The notes below the pieces were generated by a model. That model searched no databases, was not told where the DNA came from, and saw only the letters and a list, made by a program, of their open reading frames with translations. Below, in pieces: positions 15,551-28,340 of a stretch of 30,409 nucleotides of DNA; the stretch's first letter is position 1; each line of letters begins with the position of its first letter. The position numbers and the translations under genes were made by a program. The stretch lies in the IMG/VR virus record IMGVR_UViG_3300025133_004720, positions 1-30,409 of that record; one strand, written 5' to 3'. Origin of the DNA: a virus.

Positions 15551-16503
15551 TGATGACTTTAACAGAAAATAAATCTTATCTCTGGACGGAAAAATACCGA
15601 CCAAAATCAATCGAAGAATGTATCTTACCCGAACGGATTAAGAAAACATTCCAAGATATGATTGATTCTGGAGAATCCCAAAACTTACTCCTATCAGGAA
15701 GTGCGGGTTGCGGTAAAACTACAGTGGCGAAAGCACTTTGTAATGAACTCGATACAGATTGGATGATGATTAACTGTTCGGAAGACGGTAACATCGACAC
15801 TCTAAGAACGAGAATTCGTAGTTTTGCAAGCACTGTGTCGTTGACAGGTTCTAAGAAAGTTGTAATCTTAGACGAATTTGATTATGCAAATGCACAGTCG
15901 ATGCAACCTGCACTTCGGGGTTTTATTGAAGAATTCGCAGACAATTGCCGATTCATCTTAACTTGTAATTTCAAGAATAGAATCATCGAACCAATTCATT
16001 CACGGTGTACCTGTATTCATTTCCAATTTAATAAGAAGGATATGAGTGCAATGTCTGCACAGTTTATGAAACGAGTAACTGATATTCTTGAAGGCGAAGG
16101 TGTTCCCTTTGAACCGAAGGTGATAGCGAAACTCATCGTGCGATATGCACCCGACTTCCGCCGTGTCATCAATGAACTTCAACGATATTCTATTGCAGGA
16201 ACAATAGATGTGGGCATTCTTGCAGATATCGAGAACAGTAAAATTAATGACTTGGTTACATCAATGAAGGAAAAGGATTTTCAGTCAATGAGAAAGTGGG
16301 TTGTCGATAATCTTGACAACGACCAAGTACAGTTGTTCAAGAAATTATATGACAATTTATCGGATAGTGTTGAACCACAAAGTATCCCCTCTGCAATTTT
16401 GATTATTGCAGAATACCAATATAAGGCCGCATTTGTAGCAGACCAAGAAATTAATATGACTGCTTGTTGCACAGAATTAATGATGGAGTGTACATTTAAA
16501 TGA
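15547..16503 (+). CDS. 44: Clamp loader large subunit gp44
   Basis: 318 residues (T4 gp44 has 319). An AAA+ ATPase: the N-terminal WTEKYRPKSIEECILP is the classical loader opening; Walker A GSAGCGKTT at 51-59; Walker B VVILDEFD at 105-112; sensor 1 FILTCN; arginine finger SRC at 152-154; PDFRRVINELQRYS near 185-200 and the collar domain with PQSIPSAILIIAEYQ. By family knowledge four gp44 and one gp62 open and load the gp45 ring at primer ends. Three consecutive ATG codons mark the start, the first within the gp45 stop. It overlaps the GroES-like gene by ATGA. Confidence 0.95.
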   Translation: MMMTLTENKSYLWTEKYRPKSIEECILPERIKKTFQDMIDSGESQNLLLSGSAGCGKTTVAKALCNELDTDWMMINCSEDGNIDTLRTRIRSFASTVSLTGSKKVVILDEFDYANAQSMQPALRGFIEEFADNCRFILTCNFKNRIIEPIHSRCTCIHFQFNKKDMSAMSAQFMKRVTDILEGEGVPFEPKVIAKLIVRYAPDFRRVINELQRYSIAGTIDVGILADIENSKINDLVTSMKEKDFQSMRKWVVDNLDNDQVQLFKKLYDNLSDSVEPQSIPSAILIIAEYQYKAAFVADQEINMTACCTELMMECTFK

Positions 16504-16772
16504 TTAAACCACTAAATGATAATGTAGTAATTATTTACGAAGAAGTAAAAGAAAAGACAACCGACTCTGGTATTATCGTAACAGGTAGTGCCGTAGAGGA
16601 CAGAAGTAAGCCCGCCATAGCAATTGTTGCAGGAGTAGGTGATGCTGTCACCGTTGGATTAAATGTAGGTGATGTTGTTTTGTGGGACAGAGTTGCTAAA
16701 GGCGTATGCGAAGGTTGCATTATTGTACACGAATCCACAATTCTTGCGGTTATTGAAAATGAAACTGAGTGA
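16500..16772 (+). CDS. GroES-like co-chaperonin
   Basis: 90 residues with the cpn10 pattern: MIKPLNDNVVI at the N-terminus, a mobile-loop-like EKTTDSGIIVTGSAVEDRSK (about 18-37), then GVGDAVTVGLNVGDVVLWDR and a C-terminal ESTILAVIE strand. The IIV hydrophobic tripeptide in the loop is the GroEL-binding signature. T4 uses gp31, a distant cpn10, to help GroEL fold gp23; this protein is much closer in sequence pattern to bacterial GroES. Its location is odd: between the two clamp-loader subunit genes, overlapping gp44 (ATGA) and gp62 (14 bases). A capsid-folding role is inferred from T4. Confidence 0.85.
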   Translation: MIKPLNDNVVIIYEEVKEKTTDSGIIVTGSAVEDRSKPAIAIVAGVGDAVTVGLNVGDVVLWDRVAKGVCEGCIIVHESTILAVIENETE

Positions 16773-17163
16773 TTATTTAAACGCAATCAACCACACCAAA
16801 GTGGCGATGCACAAACTAGATGATGACTATGAATTTGTTCTCAAGAAGTATGTCCCCTTTATAATCAATAAGGGGGTTTCATACTTCCCAGATTCAATCA
16901 TACAGGCGAACAATATGAACTTCTTTTGTGGGATTGATAAGAGAATGCATTTCGACTATTTGCAACATTCTATTCGGAAACGAAAGAGATTCAGTAAGTG
17001 GATGAAGAAAACTGCTCCATCAGATTTACAAACAGTCAAAGATTATTTTGGATATTCCAATTCAAAAGCATACGAAGCATTAAACATATTGAACAAATAT
17101 GACATAAAACAGATGAAAGAGGAATTAAATGTGGGCGGAAGTGATAATAGAGGGGGGGTGTGA
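16759..17163 (+). CDS. 62: Clamp loader small subunit gp62
   Basis: 134 residues from ATG 16759; the longer reading frame upstream lies entirely over the GroES-like gene and is rejected. T4 gp62 has 187 residues; the shared block is FFCGIDKRMHFDYLQHSIRK then RFSKWMKK, matching the T4 segment with HFNYLMAAVP and KRYGKWAK. The N-terminus LNAINHTKVA and KYVPFIINKGVSYFP fit as well. By family knowledge it is the single small subunit of the 4:1 gp44:gp62 loader. It ends after a run of seven G bases (17152-17158). The 44-62-regA order is conserved with T4 apart from the inserted GroES-like gene. Confidence 0.88.
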   Translation: MKLSDYLNAINHTKVAMHKLDDDYEFVLKKYVPFIINKGVSYFPDSIIQANNMNFFCGIDKRMHFDYLQHSIRKRKRFSKWMKKTAPSDLQTVKDYFGYSNSKAYEALNILNKYDIKQMKEELNVGGSDNRGGV

Positions 17164-17221
17164 ATGTTTCTATTATATACATAATTATGAAAGTGAACCA
17201 TAAAGAAAGATGGAGTATATA

Positions 17222-17629
17222 ATGGAAAGAGAACGATTAACAGCCGATGACTTAGTGGAAGTTAAACTTGCAGAGGATGAGGACTTCCTAAAAGTAAAAG
17301 AAACCCTAACACGAATTGGGGTTTCTTCTCGCAAAGATAATAAATTATATCAATCTTGTCATATTCTTCATAAACGAGGAAAGTATTATATTGTACATTT
17401 CAAAGAATTATTCGGACTTGATGGTCTTCCATCCAATATGACCGATAATGATATTGCACGAAGAAATACAATCATCAGTTTATTAGAAGAATGGGAATTG
17501 ATAGAACTTGCAGATGAAAATTGGGTGTGCGAACCCGCCGCATCTGTGGGTCAAATAAAAATTATTCCTCACAAGGAAAAGAGTAATTGGGAACTTGTAC
17601 CCAAATACCACATAGGAAAGCGTAACTAA
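17222..17629 (+). CDS. regA: Translational repressor RegA
   Basis: 135 residues from ATG 17222, chosen over ATG 17210 because GGAG (17212-17215) sits 6 bases upstream and would be lost otherwise. T4 RegA has 122 residues. The blocks EDFLKVKETLTRIGVSSRKD, LYQSCHILHKRGKYYIVHFK, RRNTIISLLEEWELIE and WELVPKYHIGKRN match T4 RegA through its length. By family knowledge RegA binds ribosome-binding sites of early mRNAs (including gp44, gp45 and its own) and shuts off translation. The T4 gene order gp62-regA is kept. The 58 bases upstream hold no convincing promoter. Confidence 0.95.
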   Translation: MERERLTADDLVEVKLAEDEDFLKVKETLTRIGVSSRKDNKLYQSCHILHKRGKYYIVHFKELFGLDGLPSNMTDNDIARRNTIISLLEEWELIELADENWVCEPAASVGQIKIIPHKEKSNWELVPKYHIGKRN

Positions 17630-17650
17630 ATATAGTATGGAGATTACATT

Positions 17651-18367
17651 ATGAGCAAATTATTGATTAAGTTCCCAACCCGAAACCGTCCAGAAAAATT
17701 CAAACAAGTATTACAGAAGCATATTGATTATCTATCAGGAAATCACGATGTACGATTTGTAATTACGATGGATGAAGATGATGACACAATGAACACCGAT
17801 GAGATGCGAGAGTGGTTAGATGCTCTTGATGTTGATTTGAAGTATAACTATGGTCAATCTAAAAACAAAATTGAAGCGTGTAATGCAGATATGGAAGGCG
17901 AAGAATTTGATGTCGCATTATTAACATCTGATGATATGATTCCTTGTTTAGAAGGATATGATGATATCATCTTTCAGGGATTCCAACAATGTTTCCCAGA
18001 TTTTGATGGTGGTATTAAATTCAACGATGGTCTACGACCAGTAGATGACCCACTAATGACCTTACCTGTTCTTGGTGGTAAGTTATATAAAGCAATGGGA
18101 TATTTCTATCACCCAGAATATGTTTCGTTGTATGCAGATAATGATACAACAAACATTTGTGCAGGGCTTGGAAAGTTTGTTATTGCGAAAATTTGCATTA
18201 TCCGACACGAATGGATTCCCGGCAATCACCCAGATGCAGATGAAATGCATCAGGAACAAGAAAGTCCAGAACTCTATGCAAAAGATAAAGCAGAATTTGA
18301 AAAACGAGGAACTGAAGGGTTTGATTTAGAACGAATCCGTGAAGCACTTGAAGGACAAAAAGTATGA
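17651..18367 (+). CDS. GT-A-like glycosyltransferase
   Basis: 238 residues. The opening LLIKFPTRNRPEKF (4-17) followed by VRFVITMDEDDDTM (34-47), YGQSKNKIEACN (67-78) and LLTSDDMIP (90-98) follow the layout of family-2-like GT-A enzymes, with TSDD as the candidate nucleotide-sugar/metal site. Sugar and acceptor are unknown. A GGAG site precedes the ATG by 7-10 bases. It is the first gene of the glycan island and overlaps the epimerase gene by ATGA. The C-terminal 40 residues are charged and helical. Confidence 0.72.
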   Translation: MSKLLIKFPTRNRPEKFKQVLQKHIDYLSGNHDVRFVITMDEDDDTMNTDEMREWLDALDVDLKYNYGQSKNKIEACNADMEGEEFDVALLTSDDMIPCLEGYDDIIFQGFQQCFPDFDGGIKFNDGLRPVDDPLMTLPVLGGKLYKAMGYFYHPEYVSLYADNDTTNICAGLGKFVIAKICIIRHEWIPGNHPDADEMHQEQESPELYAKDKAEFEKRGTEGFDLERIREALEGQKV

Positions 18368-19461
18368 AGCGAAAAGCAATTTTAGTATGTGGTGGTGGCG
18401 GTTTCATCGGAAGTCATCTAGTAAAGAAACTTAAAGAACAAGGACATTGGGTACGAGTATGTGATTTAAAATATCCAGAATATTCTGATTCCCCTGCTGA
18501 CGATTTTGTTATAGGTGATTTGCGTAGTCAAAAGGTTTGTGATGATTTGTTTGAAACTTATGTTGATGGAGTCAAAAGACGAAAAACAAAATTTGGGGAG
18601 TTTGACCAGACAAACACTGGTGCGTTAATTTATGATGAAATTTACCAATTAGCAGCCGATATGGGTGGTGCAGGTTTTGTGTTTACTGGAGAGAATGATG
18701 CAGACATTATGCATAATTCTGCATTGATTAATCTTAATATGGTAGAACGAGCAACAGAACACCAAACACGAAAACTATTTTATAGTTCTAGTGCGTGTAT
18801 GTATCCAGAACACAATCAACTAGACCCAGACAATCCCAAATGCACAGAAGATTCAGCATATCCAGCCGCACCAGATAGTGAATATGGTTGGGAAAAATTA
18901 TTCAGCGAAAGAATGTTCCTCGCCTTTGCACGGAACAAAGGATTGAATGTTCGTGTTGCACGATTTCATAATATATTTGGAATAGAAGGAACTTGGGATG
19001 GTGGACGAGAGAAAGCCCCCGCCGCAATGTGTCGTAAGGTGTGTCTTGCAGAAGACGGCGGAGAAATTGAAGTATGGGGTGACGGTCTACAAACTCGTTC
19101 ATTCCTTTACATCGATGAATGTGTTGAAGCAGTATTGCGTTTGATGGATTCTGATTTCTGTGAACCAGTGAACATCGGTTCAGAGGAAATGATTGCTATT
19201 AACAATTTTGCACAAATGGCAATTGACATCTCTGGTAAAGATGTTACAATTAAAAACATTAAAGGACCTGAAGGTGTTCGTGGTCGCAACTCTGACAACT
19301 CTTTGATTAGAGAGAAACTTGGTTGGGATTACAAAATGCCGTTGAGAGAAGGAATGGAAAAGACCTACAAATGGATTCAAGGACAAATTGAATCACAAAG
19401 TGATGTGGGTTATGTTTATGATGATGGTGTGGTTTCACACATAAAAATAAGTAAAATATAG
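18364..19461 (+). CDS. GDP-mannose 3,5-epimerase (plant-type GME)
   Basis: 365 residues, an extended short-chain dehydrogenase. The NAD site is GGGGFIGSH (10-18). It carries the signature blocks of GDP-mannose 3,5-epimerase known from plants: QLAADMGGAGFV, SSSACMYPE (Cys145), EYGWEKL (Tyr174, Lys178), RFHNIFGIEGTWDGGREKAP (Lys217), AMCRKV, WGDGLQTRSFLYIDECVEAV, EPVNIGSEEM and GPEGVRGRNSDN. By family knowledge the enzyme converts GDP-D-mannose to GDP-L-galactose and GDP-L-gulose, with Cys and Lys as acid/base pair; all four catalytic residues are present. Residues about 65-90 look like an insertion, and a ~22-residue C-terminal tail is extra. It is the most specific enzyme of the glycan island. 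Confidence 0.92.
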   Translation: MKRKAILVCGGGGFIGSHLVKKLKEQGHWVRVCDLKYPEYSDSPADDFVIGDLRSQKVCDDLFETYVDGVKRRKTKFGEFDQTNTGALIYDEIYQLAADMGGAGFVFTGENDADIMHNSALINLNMVERATEHQTRKLFYSSSACMYPEHNQLDPDNPKCTEDSAYPAAPDSEYGWEKLFSERMFLAFARNKGLNVRVARFHNIFGIEGTWDGGREKAPAAMCRKVCLAEDGGEIEVWGDGLQTRSFLYIDECVEAVLRLMDSDFCEPVNIGSEEMIAINNFAQMAIDISGKDVTIKNIKGPEGVRGRNSDNSLIREKLGWDYKMPLREGMEKTYKWIQGQIESQSDVGYVYDDGVVSHIKISKI

Positions 19462-19462
19462 A

Positions 19463-20107
19463 ATGAATAAAATTATAGCGTATAGTTTATGGGGAGAAGA
19501 CCCAAAATATACAATAGGTGCAATAAAGAATGCACAGGGAATTTGTGAATTATATCCAGAGTGGATTGGAAGATTTTACTGTGGTCAAAGTGTTCCTTCC
19601 GAAATTATTAAAGAATTGGAACAAACCCCAAACACAGAAGCCATAGTGATGGATGAAGATGGAGATTGGACAGGAATGTTCTGGCGATTCCTGTCGGCAG
19701 ATAGTGATGATGTTGTACTGTCAAGAGATACAGATTCACGAATTACTCAACGAGAAGTAGATGCCGTAAATGAATGGTTAGAATCAGATAAAGATTTTCA
19801 TATTATGCGTGACCACCCATATCACGGAACACAAATTCTTGGTGGGATGTGGGGATGCAGAAACGGAATATTAAAAGGTATAAGTGAATGGATGGAAAAT
19901 TACACCAAAGGAGATTTTTGGCAAGTAGACCAGAACTTCTTGAGGGAGATGATATATCCAAAAATACAAAACAACACTTTTGTACACGATGAATTTTTTG
20001 AAAAGAAATCATTTCCAACAAAAAGAAAATCAAGAGAGTTCGTAGGTCAAGCATTTAATGAAGATGATAGTGAGTGCGAAACAACCCACGGAGATATGGT
20101 AATATGA
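19463..20107 (+). CDS. Glycosyltransferase-like protein with DTD motif
   Basis: 214 residues, starting one base after the epimerase stop. The start IIAYSLWGEDPKYTIGAIKN, then YPEWIGRFYCG and VLSRDTDSRITQRE (86-98, DTD at 89-91), followed by FHIMRDHPYHGTQILGGMWG, resemble a small GT-A-like family common in viruses and sugar gene clusters. DTD likely coordinates the metal and nucleotide sugar. The specific substrate is unknown. It overlaps the FkbM gene by ATGA. Confidence 0.7.
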   Translation: MNKIIAYSLWGEDPKYTIGAIKNAQGICELYPEWIGRFYCGQSVPSEIIKELEQTPNTEAIVMDEDGDWTGMFWRFLSADSDDVVLSRDTDSRITQREVDAVNEWLESDKDFHIMRDHPYHGTQILGGMWGCRNGILKGISEWMENYTKGDFWQVDQNFLREMIYPKIQNNTFVHDEFFEKKSFPTKRKSREFVGQAFNEDDSECETTHGDMVI

Positions 20108-20727
20108 CACAGTATTCACAATATGGAGAAGAAGTAGTTATTGATTCATTTTTTAATAAAAAGAAAAATGGATTTTGCGTAGATGTTGGTGCGGCAAATG
20201 GTATACGATATTCTAATTCTAGGTATTTGATTGAAGAATTAAACTGGTCTGCGGTTTTAATAGAACCACATCCAACATTTTTTGATGAATTGAAAGAGTT
20301 ATATAAAAACACAGATACTGTTAGTTTGTTGAATATAGCCGCACACTCAAAAACAGGTAAATTGCCATTTTATGTTTATGGTAGAGATGAACACGCACAA
20401 GTATCAACTCTTTCTGAATCCTTTAAAGAACGAGTTATAAACATTCACGGAAATAAATATGAAGATGAACCCACAATAGTAAATGTGGAATCATTAAAGA
20501 ACATATTAAAAGACCTACCATTTGTAGATTTTCTTTCTATCGATTGCGAGGGTGTAGATATGGAAGTAATAAAATCAAATGATTGGGAGATGTATAGACC
20601 CGACTTAGTGTGTGTAGAGCAAAGTATGCCAGAAGAAGAAATTGTAGAATTTATGTCTTCTGTTAATTATAAATTATATAAAAAAACAGCAGGTAATATG
20701 TTTTTCACAACTATAAGAAAAAACTAA
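20104..20727 (+). CDS. FkbM-family methyltransferase
   Basis: 207 residues from ATG 20104 (the upstream in-frame ATG at 20074 lies well inside the previous gene). The opening SQYGEEVVIDSFF, the S-adenosylmethionine loop CVDVGAANGIRYSNS (25-39), LNWSAVLIEPHP (46-57) and VDFLSIDCEGVDMEVI are the FkbM pattern. These enzymes usually O-methylate sugars or polyketides; inside a glycan island it probably caps or tailors a sugar. It overlaps the next gene by one base (TAATG). Confidence 0.87.
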   Translation: MTQYSQYGEEVVIDSFFNKKKNGFCVDVGAANGIRYSNSRYLIEELNWSAVLIEPHPTFFDELKELYKNTDTVSLLNIAAHSKTGKLPFYVYGRDEHAQVSTLSESFKERVINIHGNKYEDEPTIVNVESLKNILKDLPFVDFLSIDCEGVDMEVIKSNDWEMYRPDLVCVEQSMPEEEIVEFMSSVNYKLYKKTAGNMFFTTIRKN

Positions 20728-21581
20728 TGAAAATATTATTAATACAAGAAAATGGAAGACACGATGCAAATAGACATTTTAGGGAATGTTTTTGTTTACA
20801 ACGGTCGTTTGAAAAGCACGGACACGAGTGTGAAGTGTGGGGATTGGGTCACGACAACTATACAGAAACTCCAGAGTGGGATTCATATGATTGGATAATT
20901 AACCTAGAGAATTATGATACCAATGGTTGGCAACCATCTTTATCACAAACAACAAATCCCTATAAGTTTCTTTGGAGCATCGATGCACATTGTAGAGGAG
21001 AGGAAGTGTTTGAGGATACTTTCAAAGAAGGAAACTATAATGTTTTGTTACACTCAACCAAGGATTTTGTAAAGAAAGAATATCATTATTGGTTTCCGAA
21101 TGCATTTGATGATGGTTTGATTAAACCTCTCGACATCGAAAAGAAATTTGATTTGGGATTTTGTGGCAACTATGTAAATCGAAAACAAATATTAGAATAT
21201 TTGGAGAAAACTAAAGGTCTTCACTTGGACATTTTTGTTATAGGTGATGCGATGGTAGAAGCAATTAATTCATATAAATGTCAATTTAATTTGAACATAG
21301 GGAATGATATTAATTACAGGTCATTTGAAACTATAGGGTGTGGAACTTTACTTCTAACAAACTACAATCCACAATACGAGGAATTGGGATTTATCGATGG
21401 TCAGAATTGTTTTTTCTATTCTACACAAGACGAACTGAAAGAAAAAATCAATTACATTAAAGAAAATGATATTTCTGATATCGCAATGAATGGATATGAG
21501 TTGTCAAAAAAGAATACTTATGATGTCAGGGTTAAACAATTACTAGAGAGTTTTAAGTTGACGGAAAATTCCAAATTATGA
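20727..21581 (+). CDS. GT-B-type glycosyltransferase (group 1-like C-terminal domain)
   Basis: 284 residues. The N-terminal half holds MKILLIQENGRHDANRHFRE and DYDWIINLENYDTNGW-like (here SYDWIINLEN) sequence; the C-terminal half has KFDLGFCGNYVNRKQILEYL (about 140-160) and NLNIGNDINYRSFETIGCGT then EELGFIDGQNCFFYSTQDEL, the nucleotide-sugar binding pattern of GT4-like enzymes, where a conserved Glu precedes a Gly-Cys-Gly segment. Donor and acceptor are unknown. Overlaps both neighbours by a few bases, so it is part of a single coupled operon. Confidence 0.8.
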   Translation: MKILLIQENGRHDANRHFRECFCLQRSFEKHGHECEVWGLGHDNYTETPEWDSYDWIINLENYDTNGWQPSLSQTTNPYKFLWSIDAHCRGEEVFEDTFKEGNYNVLLHSTKDFVKKEYHYWFPNAFDDGLIKPLDIEKKFDLGFCGNYVNRKQILEYLEKTKGLHLDIFVIGDAMVEAINSYKCQFNLNIGNDINYRSFETIGCGTLLLTNYNPQYEELGFIDGQNCFFYSTQDELKEKINYIKENDISDIAMNGYELSKKNTYDVRVKQLLESFKLTENSKL

Positions 21582-22483
21582 AAATATTAGTAACAGGCGG
21601 AGCAGGGTTTATTGGGTCTAATTTAGTAAACCGATTGTTAGGTGATGGTCACGATGTTAGAGTCATTGATAATGAGTCAACAGATGCTCACGAATCACCT
21701 TACTGGAATACAAAGGCAACAAACTATAAGAGAGATATATGTGATTATGATTATTTAAAGTATATCACAGAAGGGGTAGATGTTATTTTTCATTTGGCTG
21801 CCGAAGCAAGAATCCAGCCCGCAACAGAGAACCCAACACTTGCAGTAAAAACAAATACTCTAGGAACTTGTAATGTATTACAGGCAGCCAGAGAGAATGG
21901 TGTAAAGAGAGTTGTATATTCTTCTACATCATCTGCATATGGTTTAGCGAATCCTGTTCCAAGCACAGAAAATATGAATACAGATTGTCTGAACCCATAT
22001 TCAGTTTCTAAAACTGCGGGGGAAGAACTCTGCAAGATGTATACGGATTTGTTTGGACTAGAAACAATAACATTCCGATACTTCAATGTGTATGGAGAGA
22101 ATCAACCCACCAAGGGACAATATGCACCAGTAATTGGTTTGTTTCAACGACAACATAAAGCAGGAGAGCCAATGACTATTGTTGGTGATGGATTGCAACG
22201 AAGGGATTTTACTTATGTTGGTGATGTTGTCGAAGCAAACATCCTCGCCGCAACAACAAAAAACAAAGATGCATTGGGTCAGTTGTTCAATATAGGTACA
22301 GGGATAAATTATAATATATTAGATTTGGTAAAACTTATTGGGGGAGAAAATGCAGAATATGAACATATACCAGAAAGAATTGGAGAAGTAAGGGACTCTC
22401 TATCGGACTGTTCTAAAGCATATAAATACTTAAAGTGGAAGACCGAAACAAAACTAGAAAATTGGATTTTAAATAATGAGTAA
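21578..22483 (+). CDS. NAD-dependent nucleotide-sugar epimerase (GalE/UDP-glucuronate epimerase-like)
   Basis: 301 residues, an extended SDR enzyme with NAD loop TGGAGFIGS (6-14), the HLAAEARIQPA segment (72-82), catalytic Ser/Thr in YSSTSSAYG (114-122), the YSVSK pair Tyr141/Lys145, then FRYFNVYGENQPTKGQYAPV and RRDFTYVGDVVEA. The pattern suits 4-epimerases acting on UDP-hexoses, but the exact sugar cannot be told from sequence. It is the second epimerase of the island and provides a different donor from the GDP-mannose enzyme. An exact TATAAATA sits near its 3' end. Confidence 0.88.
   Translation: MKILVTGGAGFIGSNLVNRLLGDGHDVRVIDNESTDAHESPYWNTKATNYKRDICDYDYLKYITEGVDVIFHLAAEARIQPATENPTLAVKTNTLGTCNVLQAARENGVKRVVYSSTSSAYGLANPVPSTENMNTDCLNPYSVSKTAGEELCKMYTDLFGLETITFRYFNVYGENQPTKGQYAPVIGLFQRQHKAGEPMTIVGDGLQRRDFTYVGDVVEANILAATTKNKDALGQLFNIGTGINYNILDLVKLIGGENAEYEHIPERIGEVRDSLSDCSKAYKYLKWKTETKLENWILNNE
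22421..22428 (+). promoter_or_regulatory. Possible late promoter within the epimerase gene (TATAAATA)
   Basis: Exact TATAAATA 47 bases before the ATG of the GT2/TPR gene at 22476. It lies in coding sequence, so chance is possible; if used, it would give late expression of the last glycosyltransferase together with the fibre operon. Confidence 0.4.
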
Positions 22484-23753
22484 AAAAACTATAACGCTTA
22501 GTATGATTGTAAAGAATGAAACCCATATCATTATGGAGTGTCTTGAATCTGTTGCACCATATATTGACTATTGGATAATTGCAGATAACGGTTCAACAGA
22601 CGGAACACAGGAACTTGTCAAAGAATTCTTTGAAAAGAAAGGAATTCCTGGCGAACTTCACGAAGTTGAATGGGTGGATTTCGGACACAACAGGACAGAA
22701 GCACTTGCACTTTGTGATGGTAAAGCGGATTATATTTTGATGATTGATGCGGATGACCACCTTGTTGGTAAACCAAAACTTGATTTGAAAGATGAGAAAG
22801 ATGGATACGCTCTACGAATCAGTAGAGGTAATTTTACTTGGTGGAGAAATCAAATATTTAAAACAGGTGTTGGGTGGGGATATAAAGGTGTGCTTCACGA
22901 ATATGCAGAATGTACAGGTAAGGGTAAAGATAAAGATGGTAAAGATGAAGTGGTAACTTTGGGAAGAATCCAAGGAGATTATCATATTGATGCTCGTACT
23001 CTTGGTGCAAGAAATATAGATGAAGATGGTTCGCTTATTGATGGTATAAAGAAATATAGTAAAGATGCAGAAACTCTTGAAGAAGCATTAAAGAAAGAAC
23101 CAGACAATGCACGATATCAATTTTATCTTGCACAATCATATTTCGATTCACAGCAATATGATAAAGCGGAAATTGCATATTCTAAAAGAGCATCGATGGG
23201 TGGTTGGTTAGAAGAAGTGTTCTATTCAGTTTTCAGGGTTGGTATGTGTAAGATGCAACAAAAGAAACCTTGGCAAGACTGTCAAGATGTATTCTTACAG
23301 GCGTGGAATATTAAACCAGACCGTGCAGAACCATTATATCATCTTGCAAACATTCATAGAAATAATGGAAATCCTCATTTGGGATATTTATTCGCAAAAA
23401 TTGCATTGGACATTAAATATCCTGTAAATGATATTTTATTCATTAATGACGATATTTACAGTTGGTTAGTTCTTGATGAATTTAGTGCTACTGCGTTTTA
23501 TGTCGGAGATATGGAAACAGGATATTCAGCCACCCTAAGACTTATTGATATGCTAAAAAAAGGTAAAATTCCTGAACAACACAAAAAAAGAATCGAGAAT
23601 AATCTCGAACATTATGAAAAGTCGTTGAGAGAAAAAATAGAATATCAGCAACAAACTGAAAAAGACAAGAAAAAACAAAGAGAATTGTCTATCAAGAACC
23701 AAGAGAACCAAAAACGAAAGAAATTAAAAAAGAAGAAGAAAGCAAAGGTATAA
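22476..23753 (+). CDS. GT2 glycosyltransferase with TPR-like repeats and Lys-rich tail
   Basis: 425 residues. The N-terminal ~180 residues are a family-2 transferase: LSMIVKNETHIIMECLESV (8-26), IIADNGSTDGTQE (34-46) and the metal-binding DADD at 91-94 in YILMIDADDHL. Residues about 195-330 read as helical pairs of TPR type (EEALKKEPDNARYQFYLAQS, then WNIKPDRAEPLYHLANIHRN). The last ~50 residues are a charged helix ending in a Lys-rich tail (KKLKKKKKAKV). GT2-TPR proteins occur in bacterial cell-surface and protein glycosylation loci; the TPR part may bind a protein acceptor (inference). It overlaps the epimerase by 8 bases and its stop codon lies in the next late promoter. Confidence 0.85.
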   Translation: MSKKTITLSMIVKNETHIIMECLESVAPYIDYWIIADNGSTDGTQELVKEFFEKKGIPGELHEVEWVDFGHNRTEALALCDGKADYILMIDADDHLVGKPKLDLKDEKDGYALRISRGNFTWWRNQIFKTGVGWGYKGVLHEYAECTGKGKDKDGKDEVVTLGRIQGDYHIDARTLGARNIDEDGSLIDGIKKYSKDAETLEEALKKEPDNARYQFYLAQSYFDSQQYDKAEIAYSKRASMGGWLEEVFYSVFRVGMCKMQQKKPWQDCQDVFLQAWNIKPDRAEPLYHLANIHRNNGNPHLGYLFAKIALDIKYPVNDILFINDDIYSWLVLDEFSATAFYVGDMETGYSATLRLIDMLKKGKIPEQHKKRIENNLEHYEKSLREKIEYQQQTEKDKKKQRELSIKNQENQKRKKLKKKKKAKV

Positions 23754-23756
23754 ATA
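23749..23756 (+). promoter_or_regulatory. Late promoter of the fibre operon (TATAAATA)
   Basis: Exact TATAAATA containing the stop codon of the upstream glycosyltransferase. Predicted transcript start near 23762, 41 bases before the first fibre-operon ATG; a second weaker box TATAAAAT is at 23781-23788. Confidence 0.8.
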
Positions 23757-23802
23757 AGTAGTAATTACACTTTATACTAATATAAAATAAGAGGTACTAT
23801 TT

Positions 23803-28339
<4,537 letters not shown>

Positions 28340-28340
<1 letters not shown>

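Noticed and set aside
16669-16758. Longer start for gp62 upstream of 16759
   Set aside because: The extension lies over the GroES-like gene in another frame and has no similarity to gp62; ATG 16759 gives the family N-terminus.
17152-17158. Seven-G run at the end of gp62 as a frameshift site
   Set aside because: The reading frame ends plausibly four codons later, and the other frames give no continuation with gp62 features, so no evidence of a broken gene.
17164-17221. Promoter for regA in the 58-base gap
   Set aside because: TATTAT-like sequence is present but no -35 at a suitable distance; read-through from gp45 promoter suffices.
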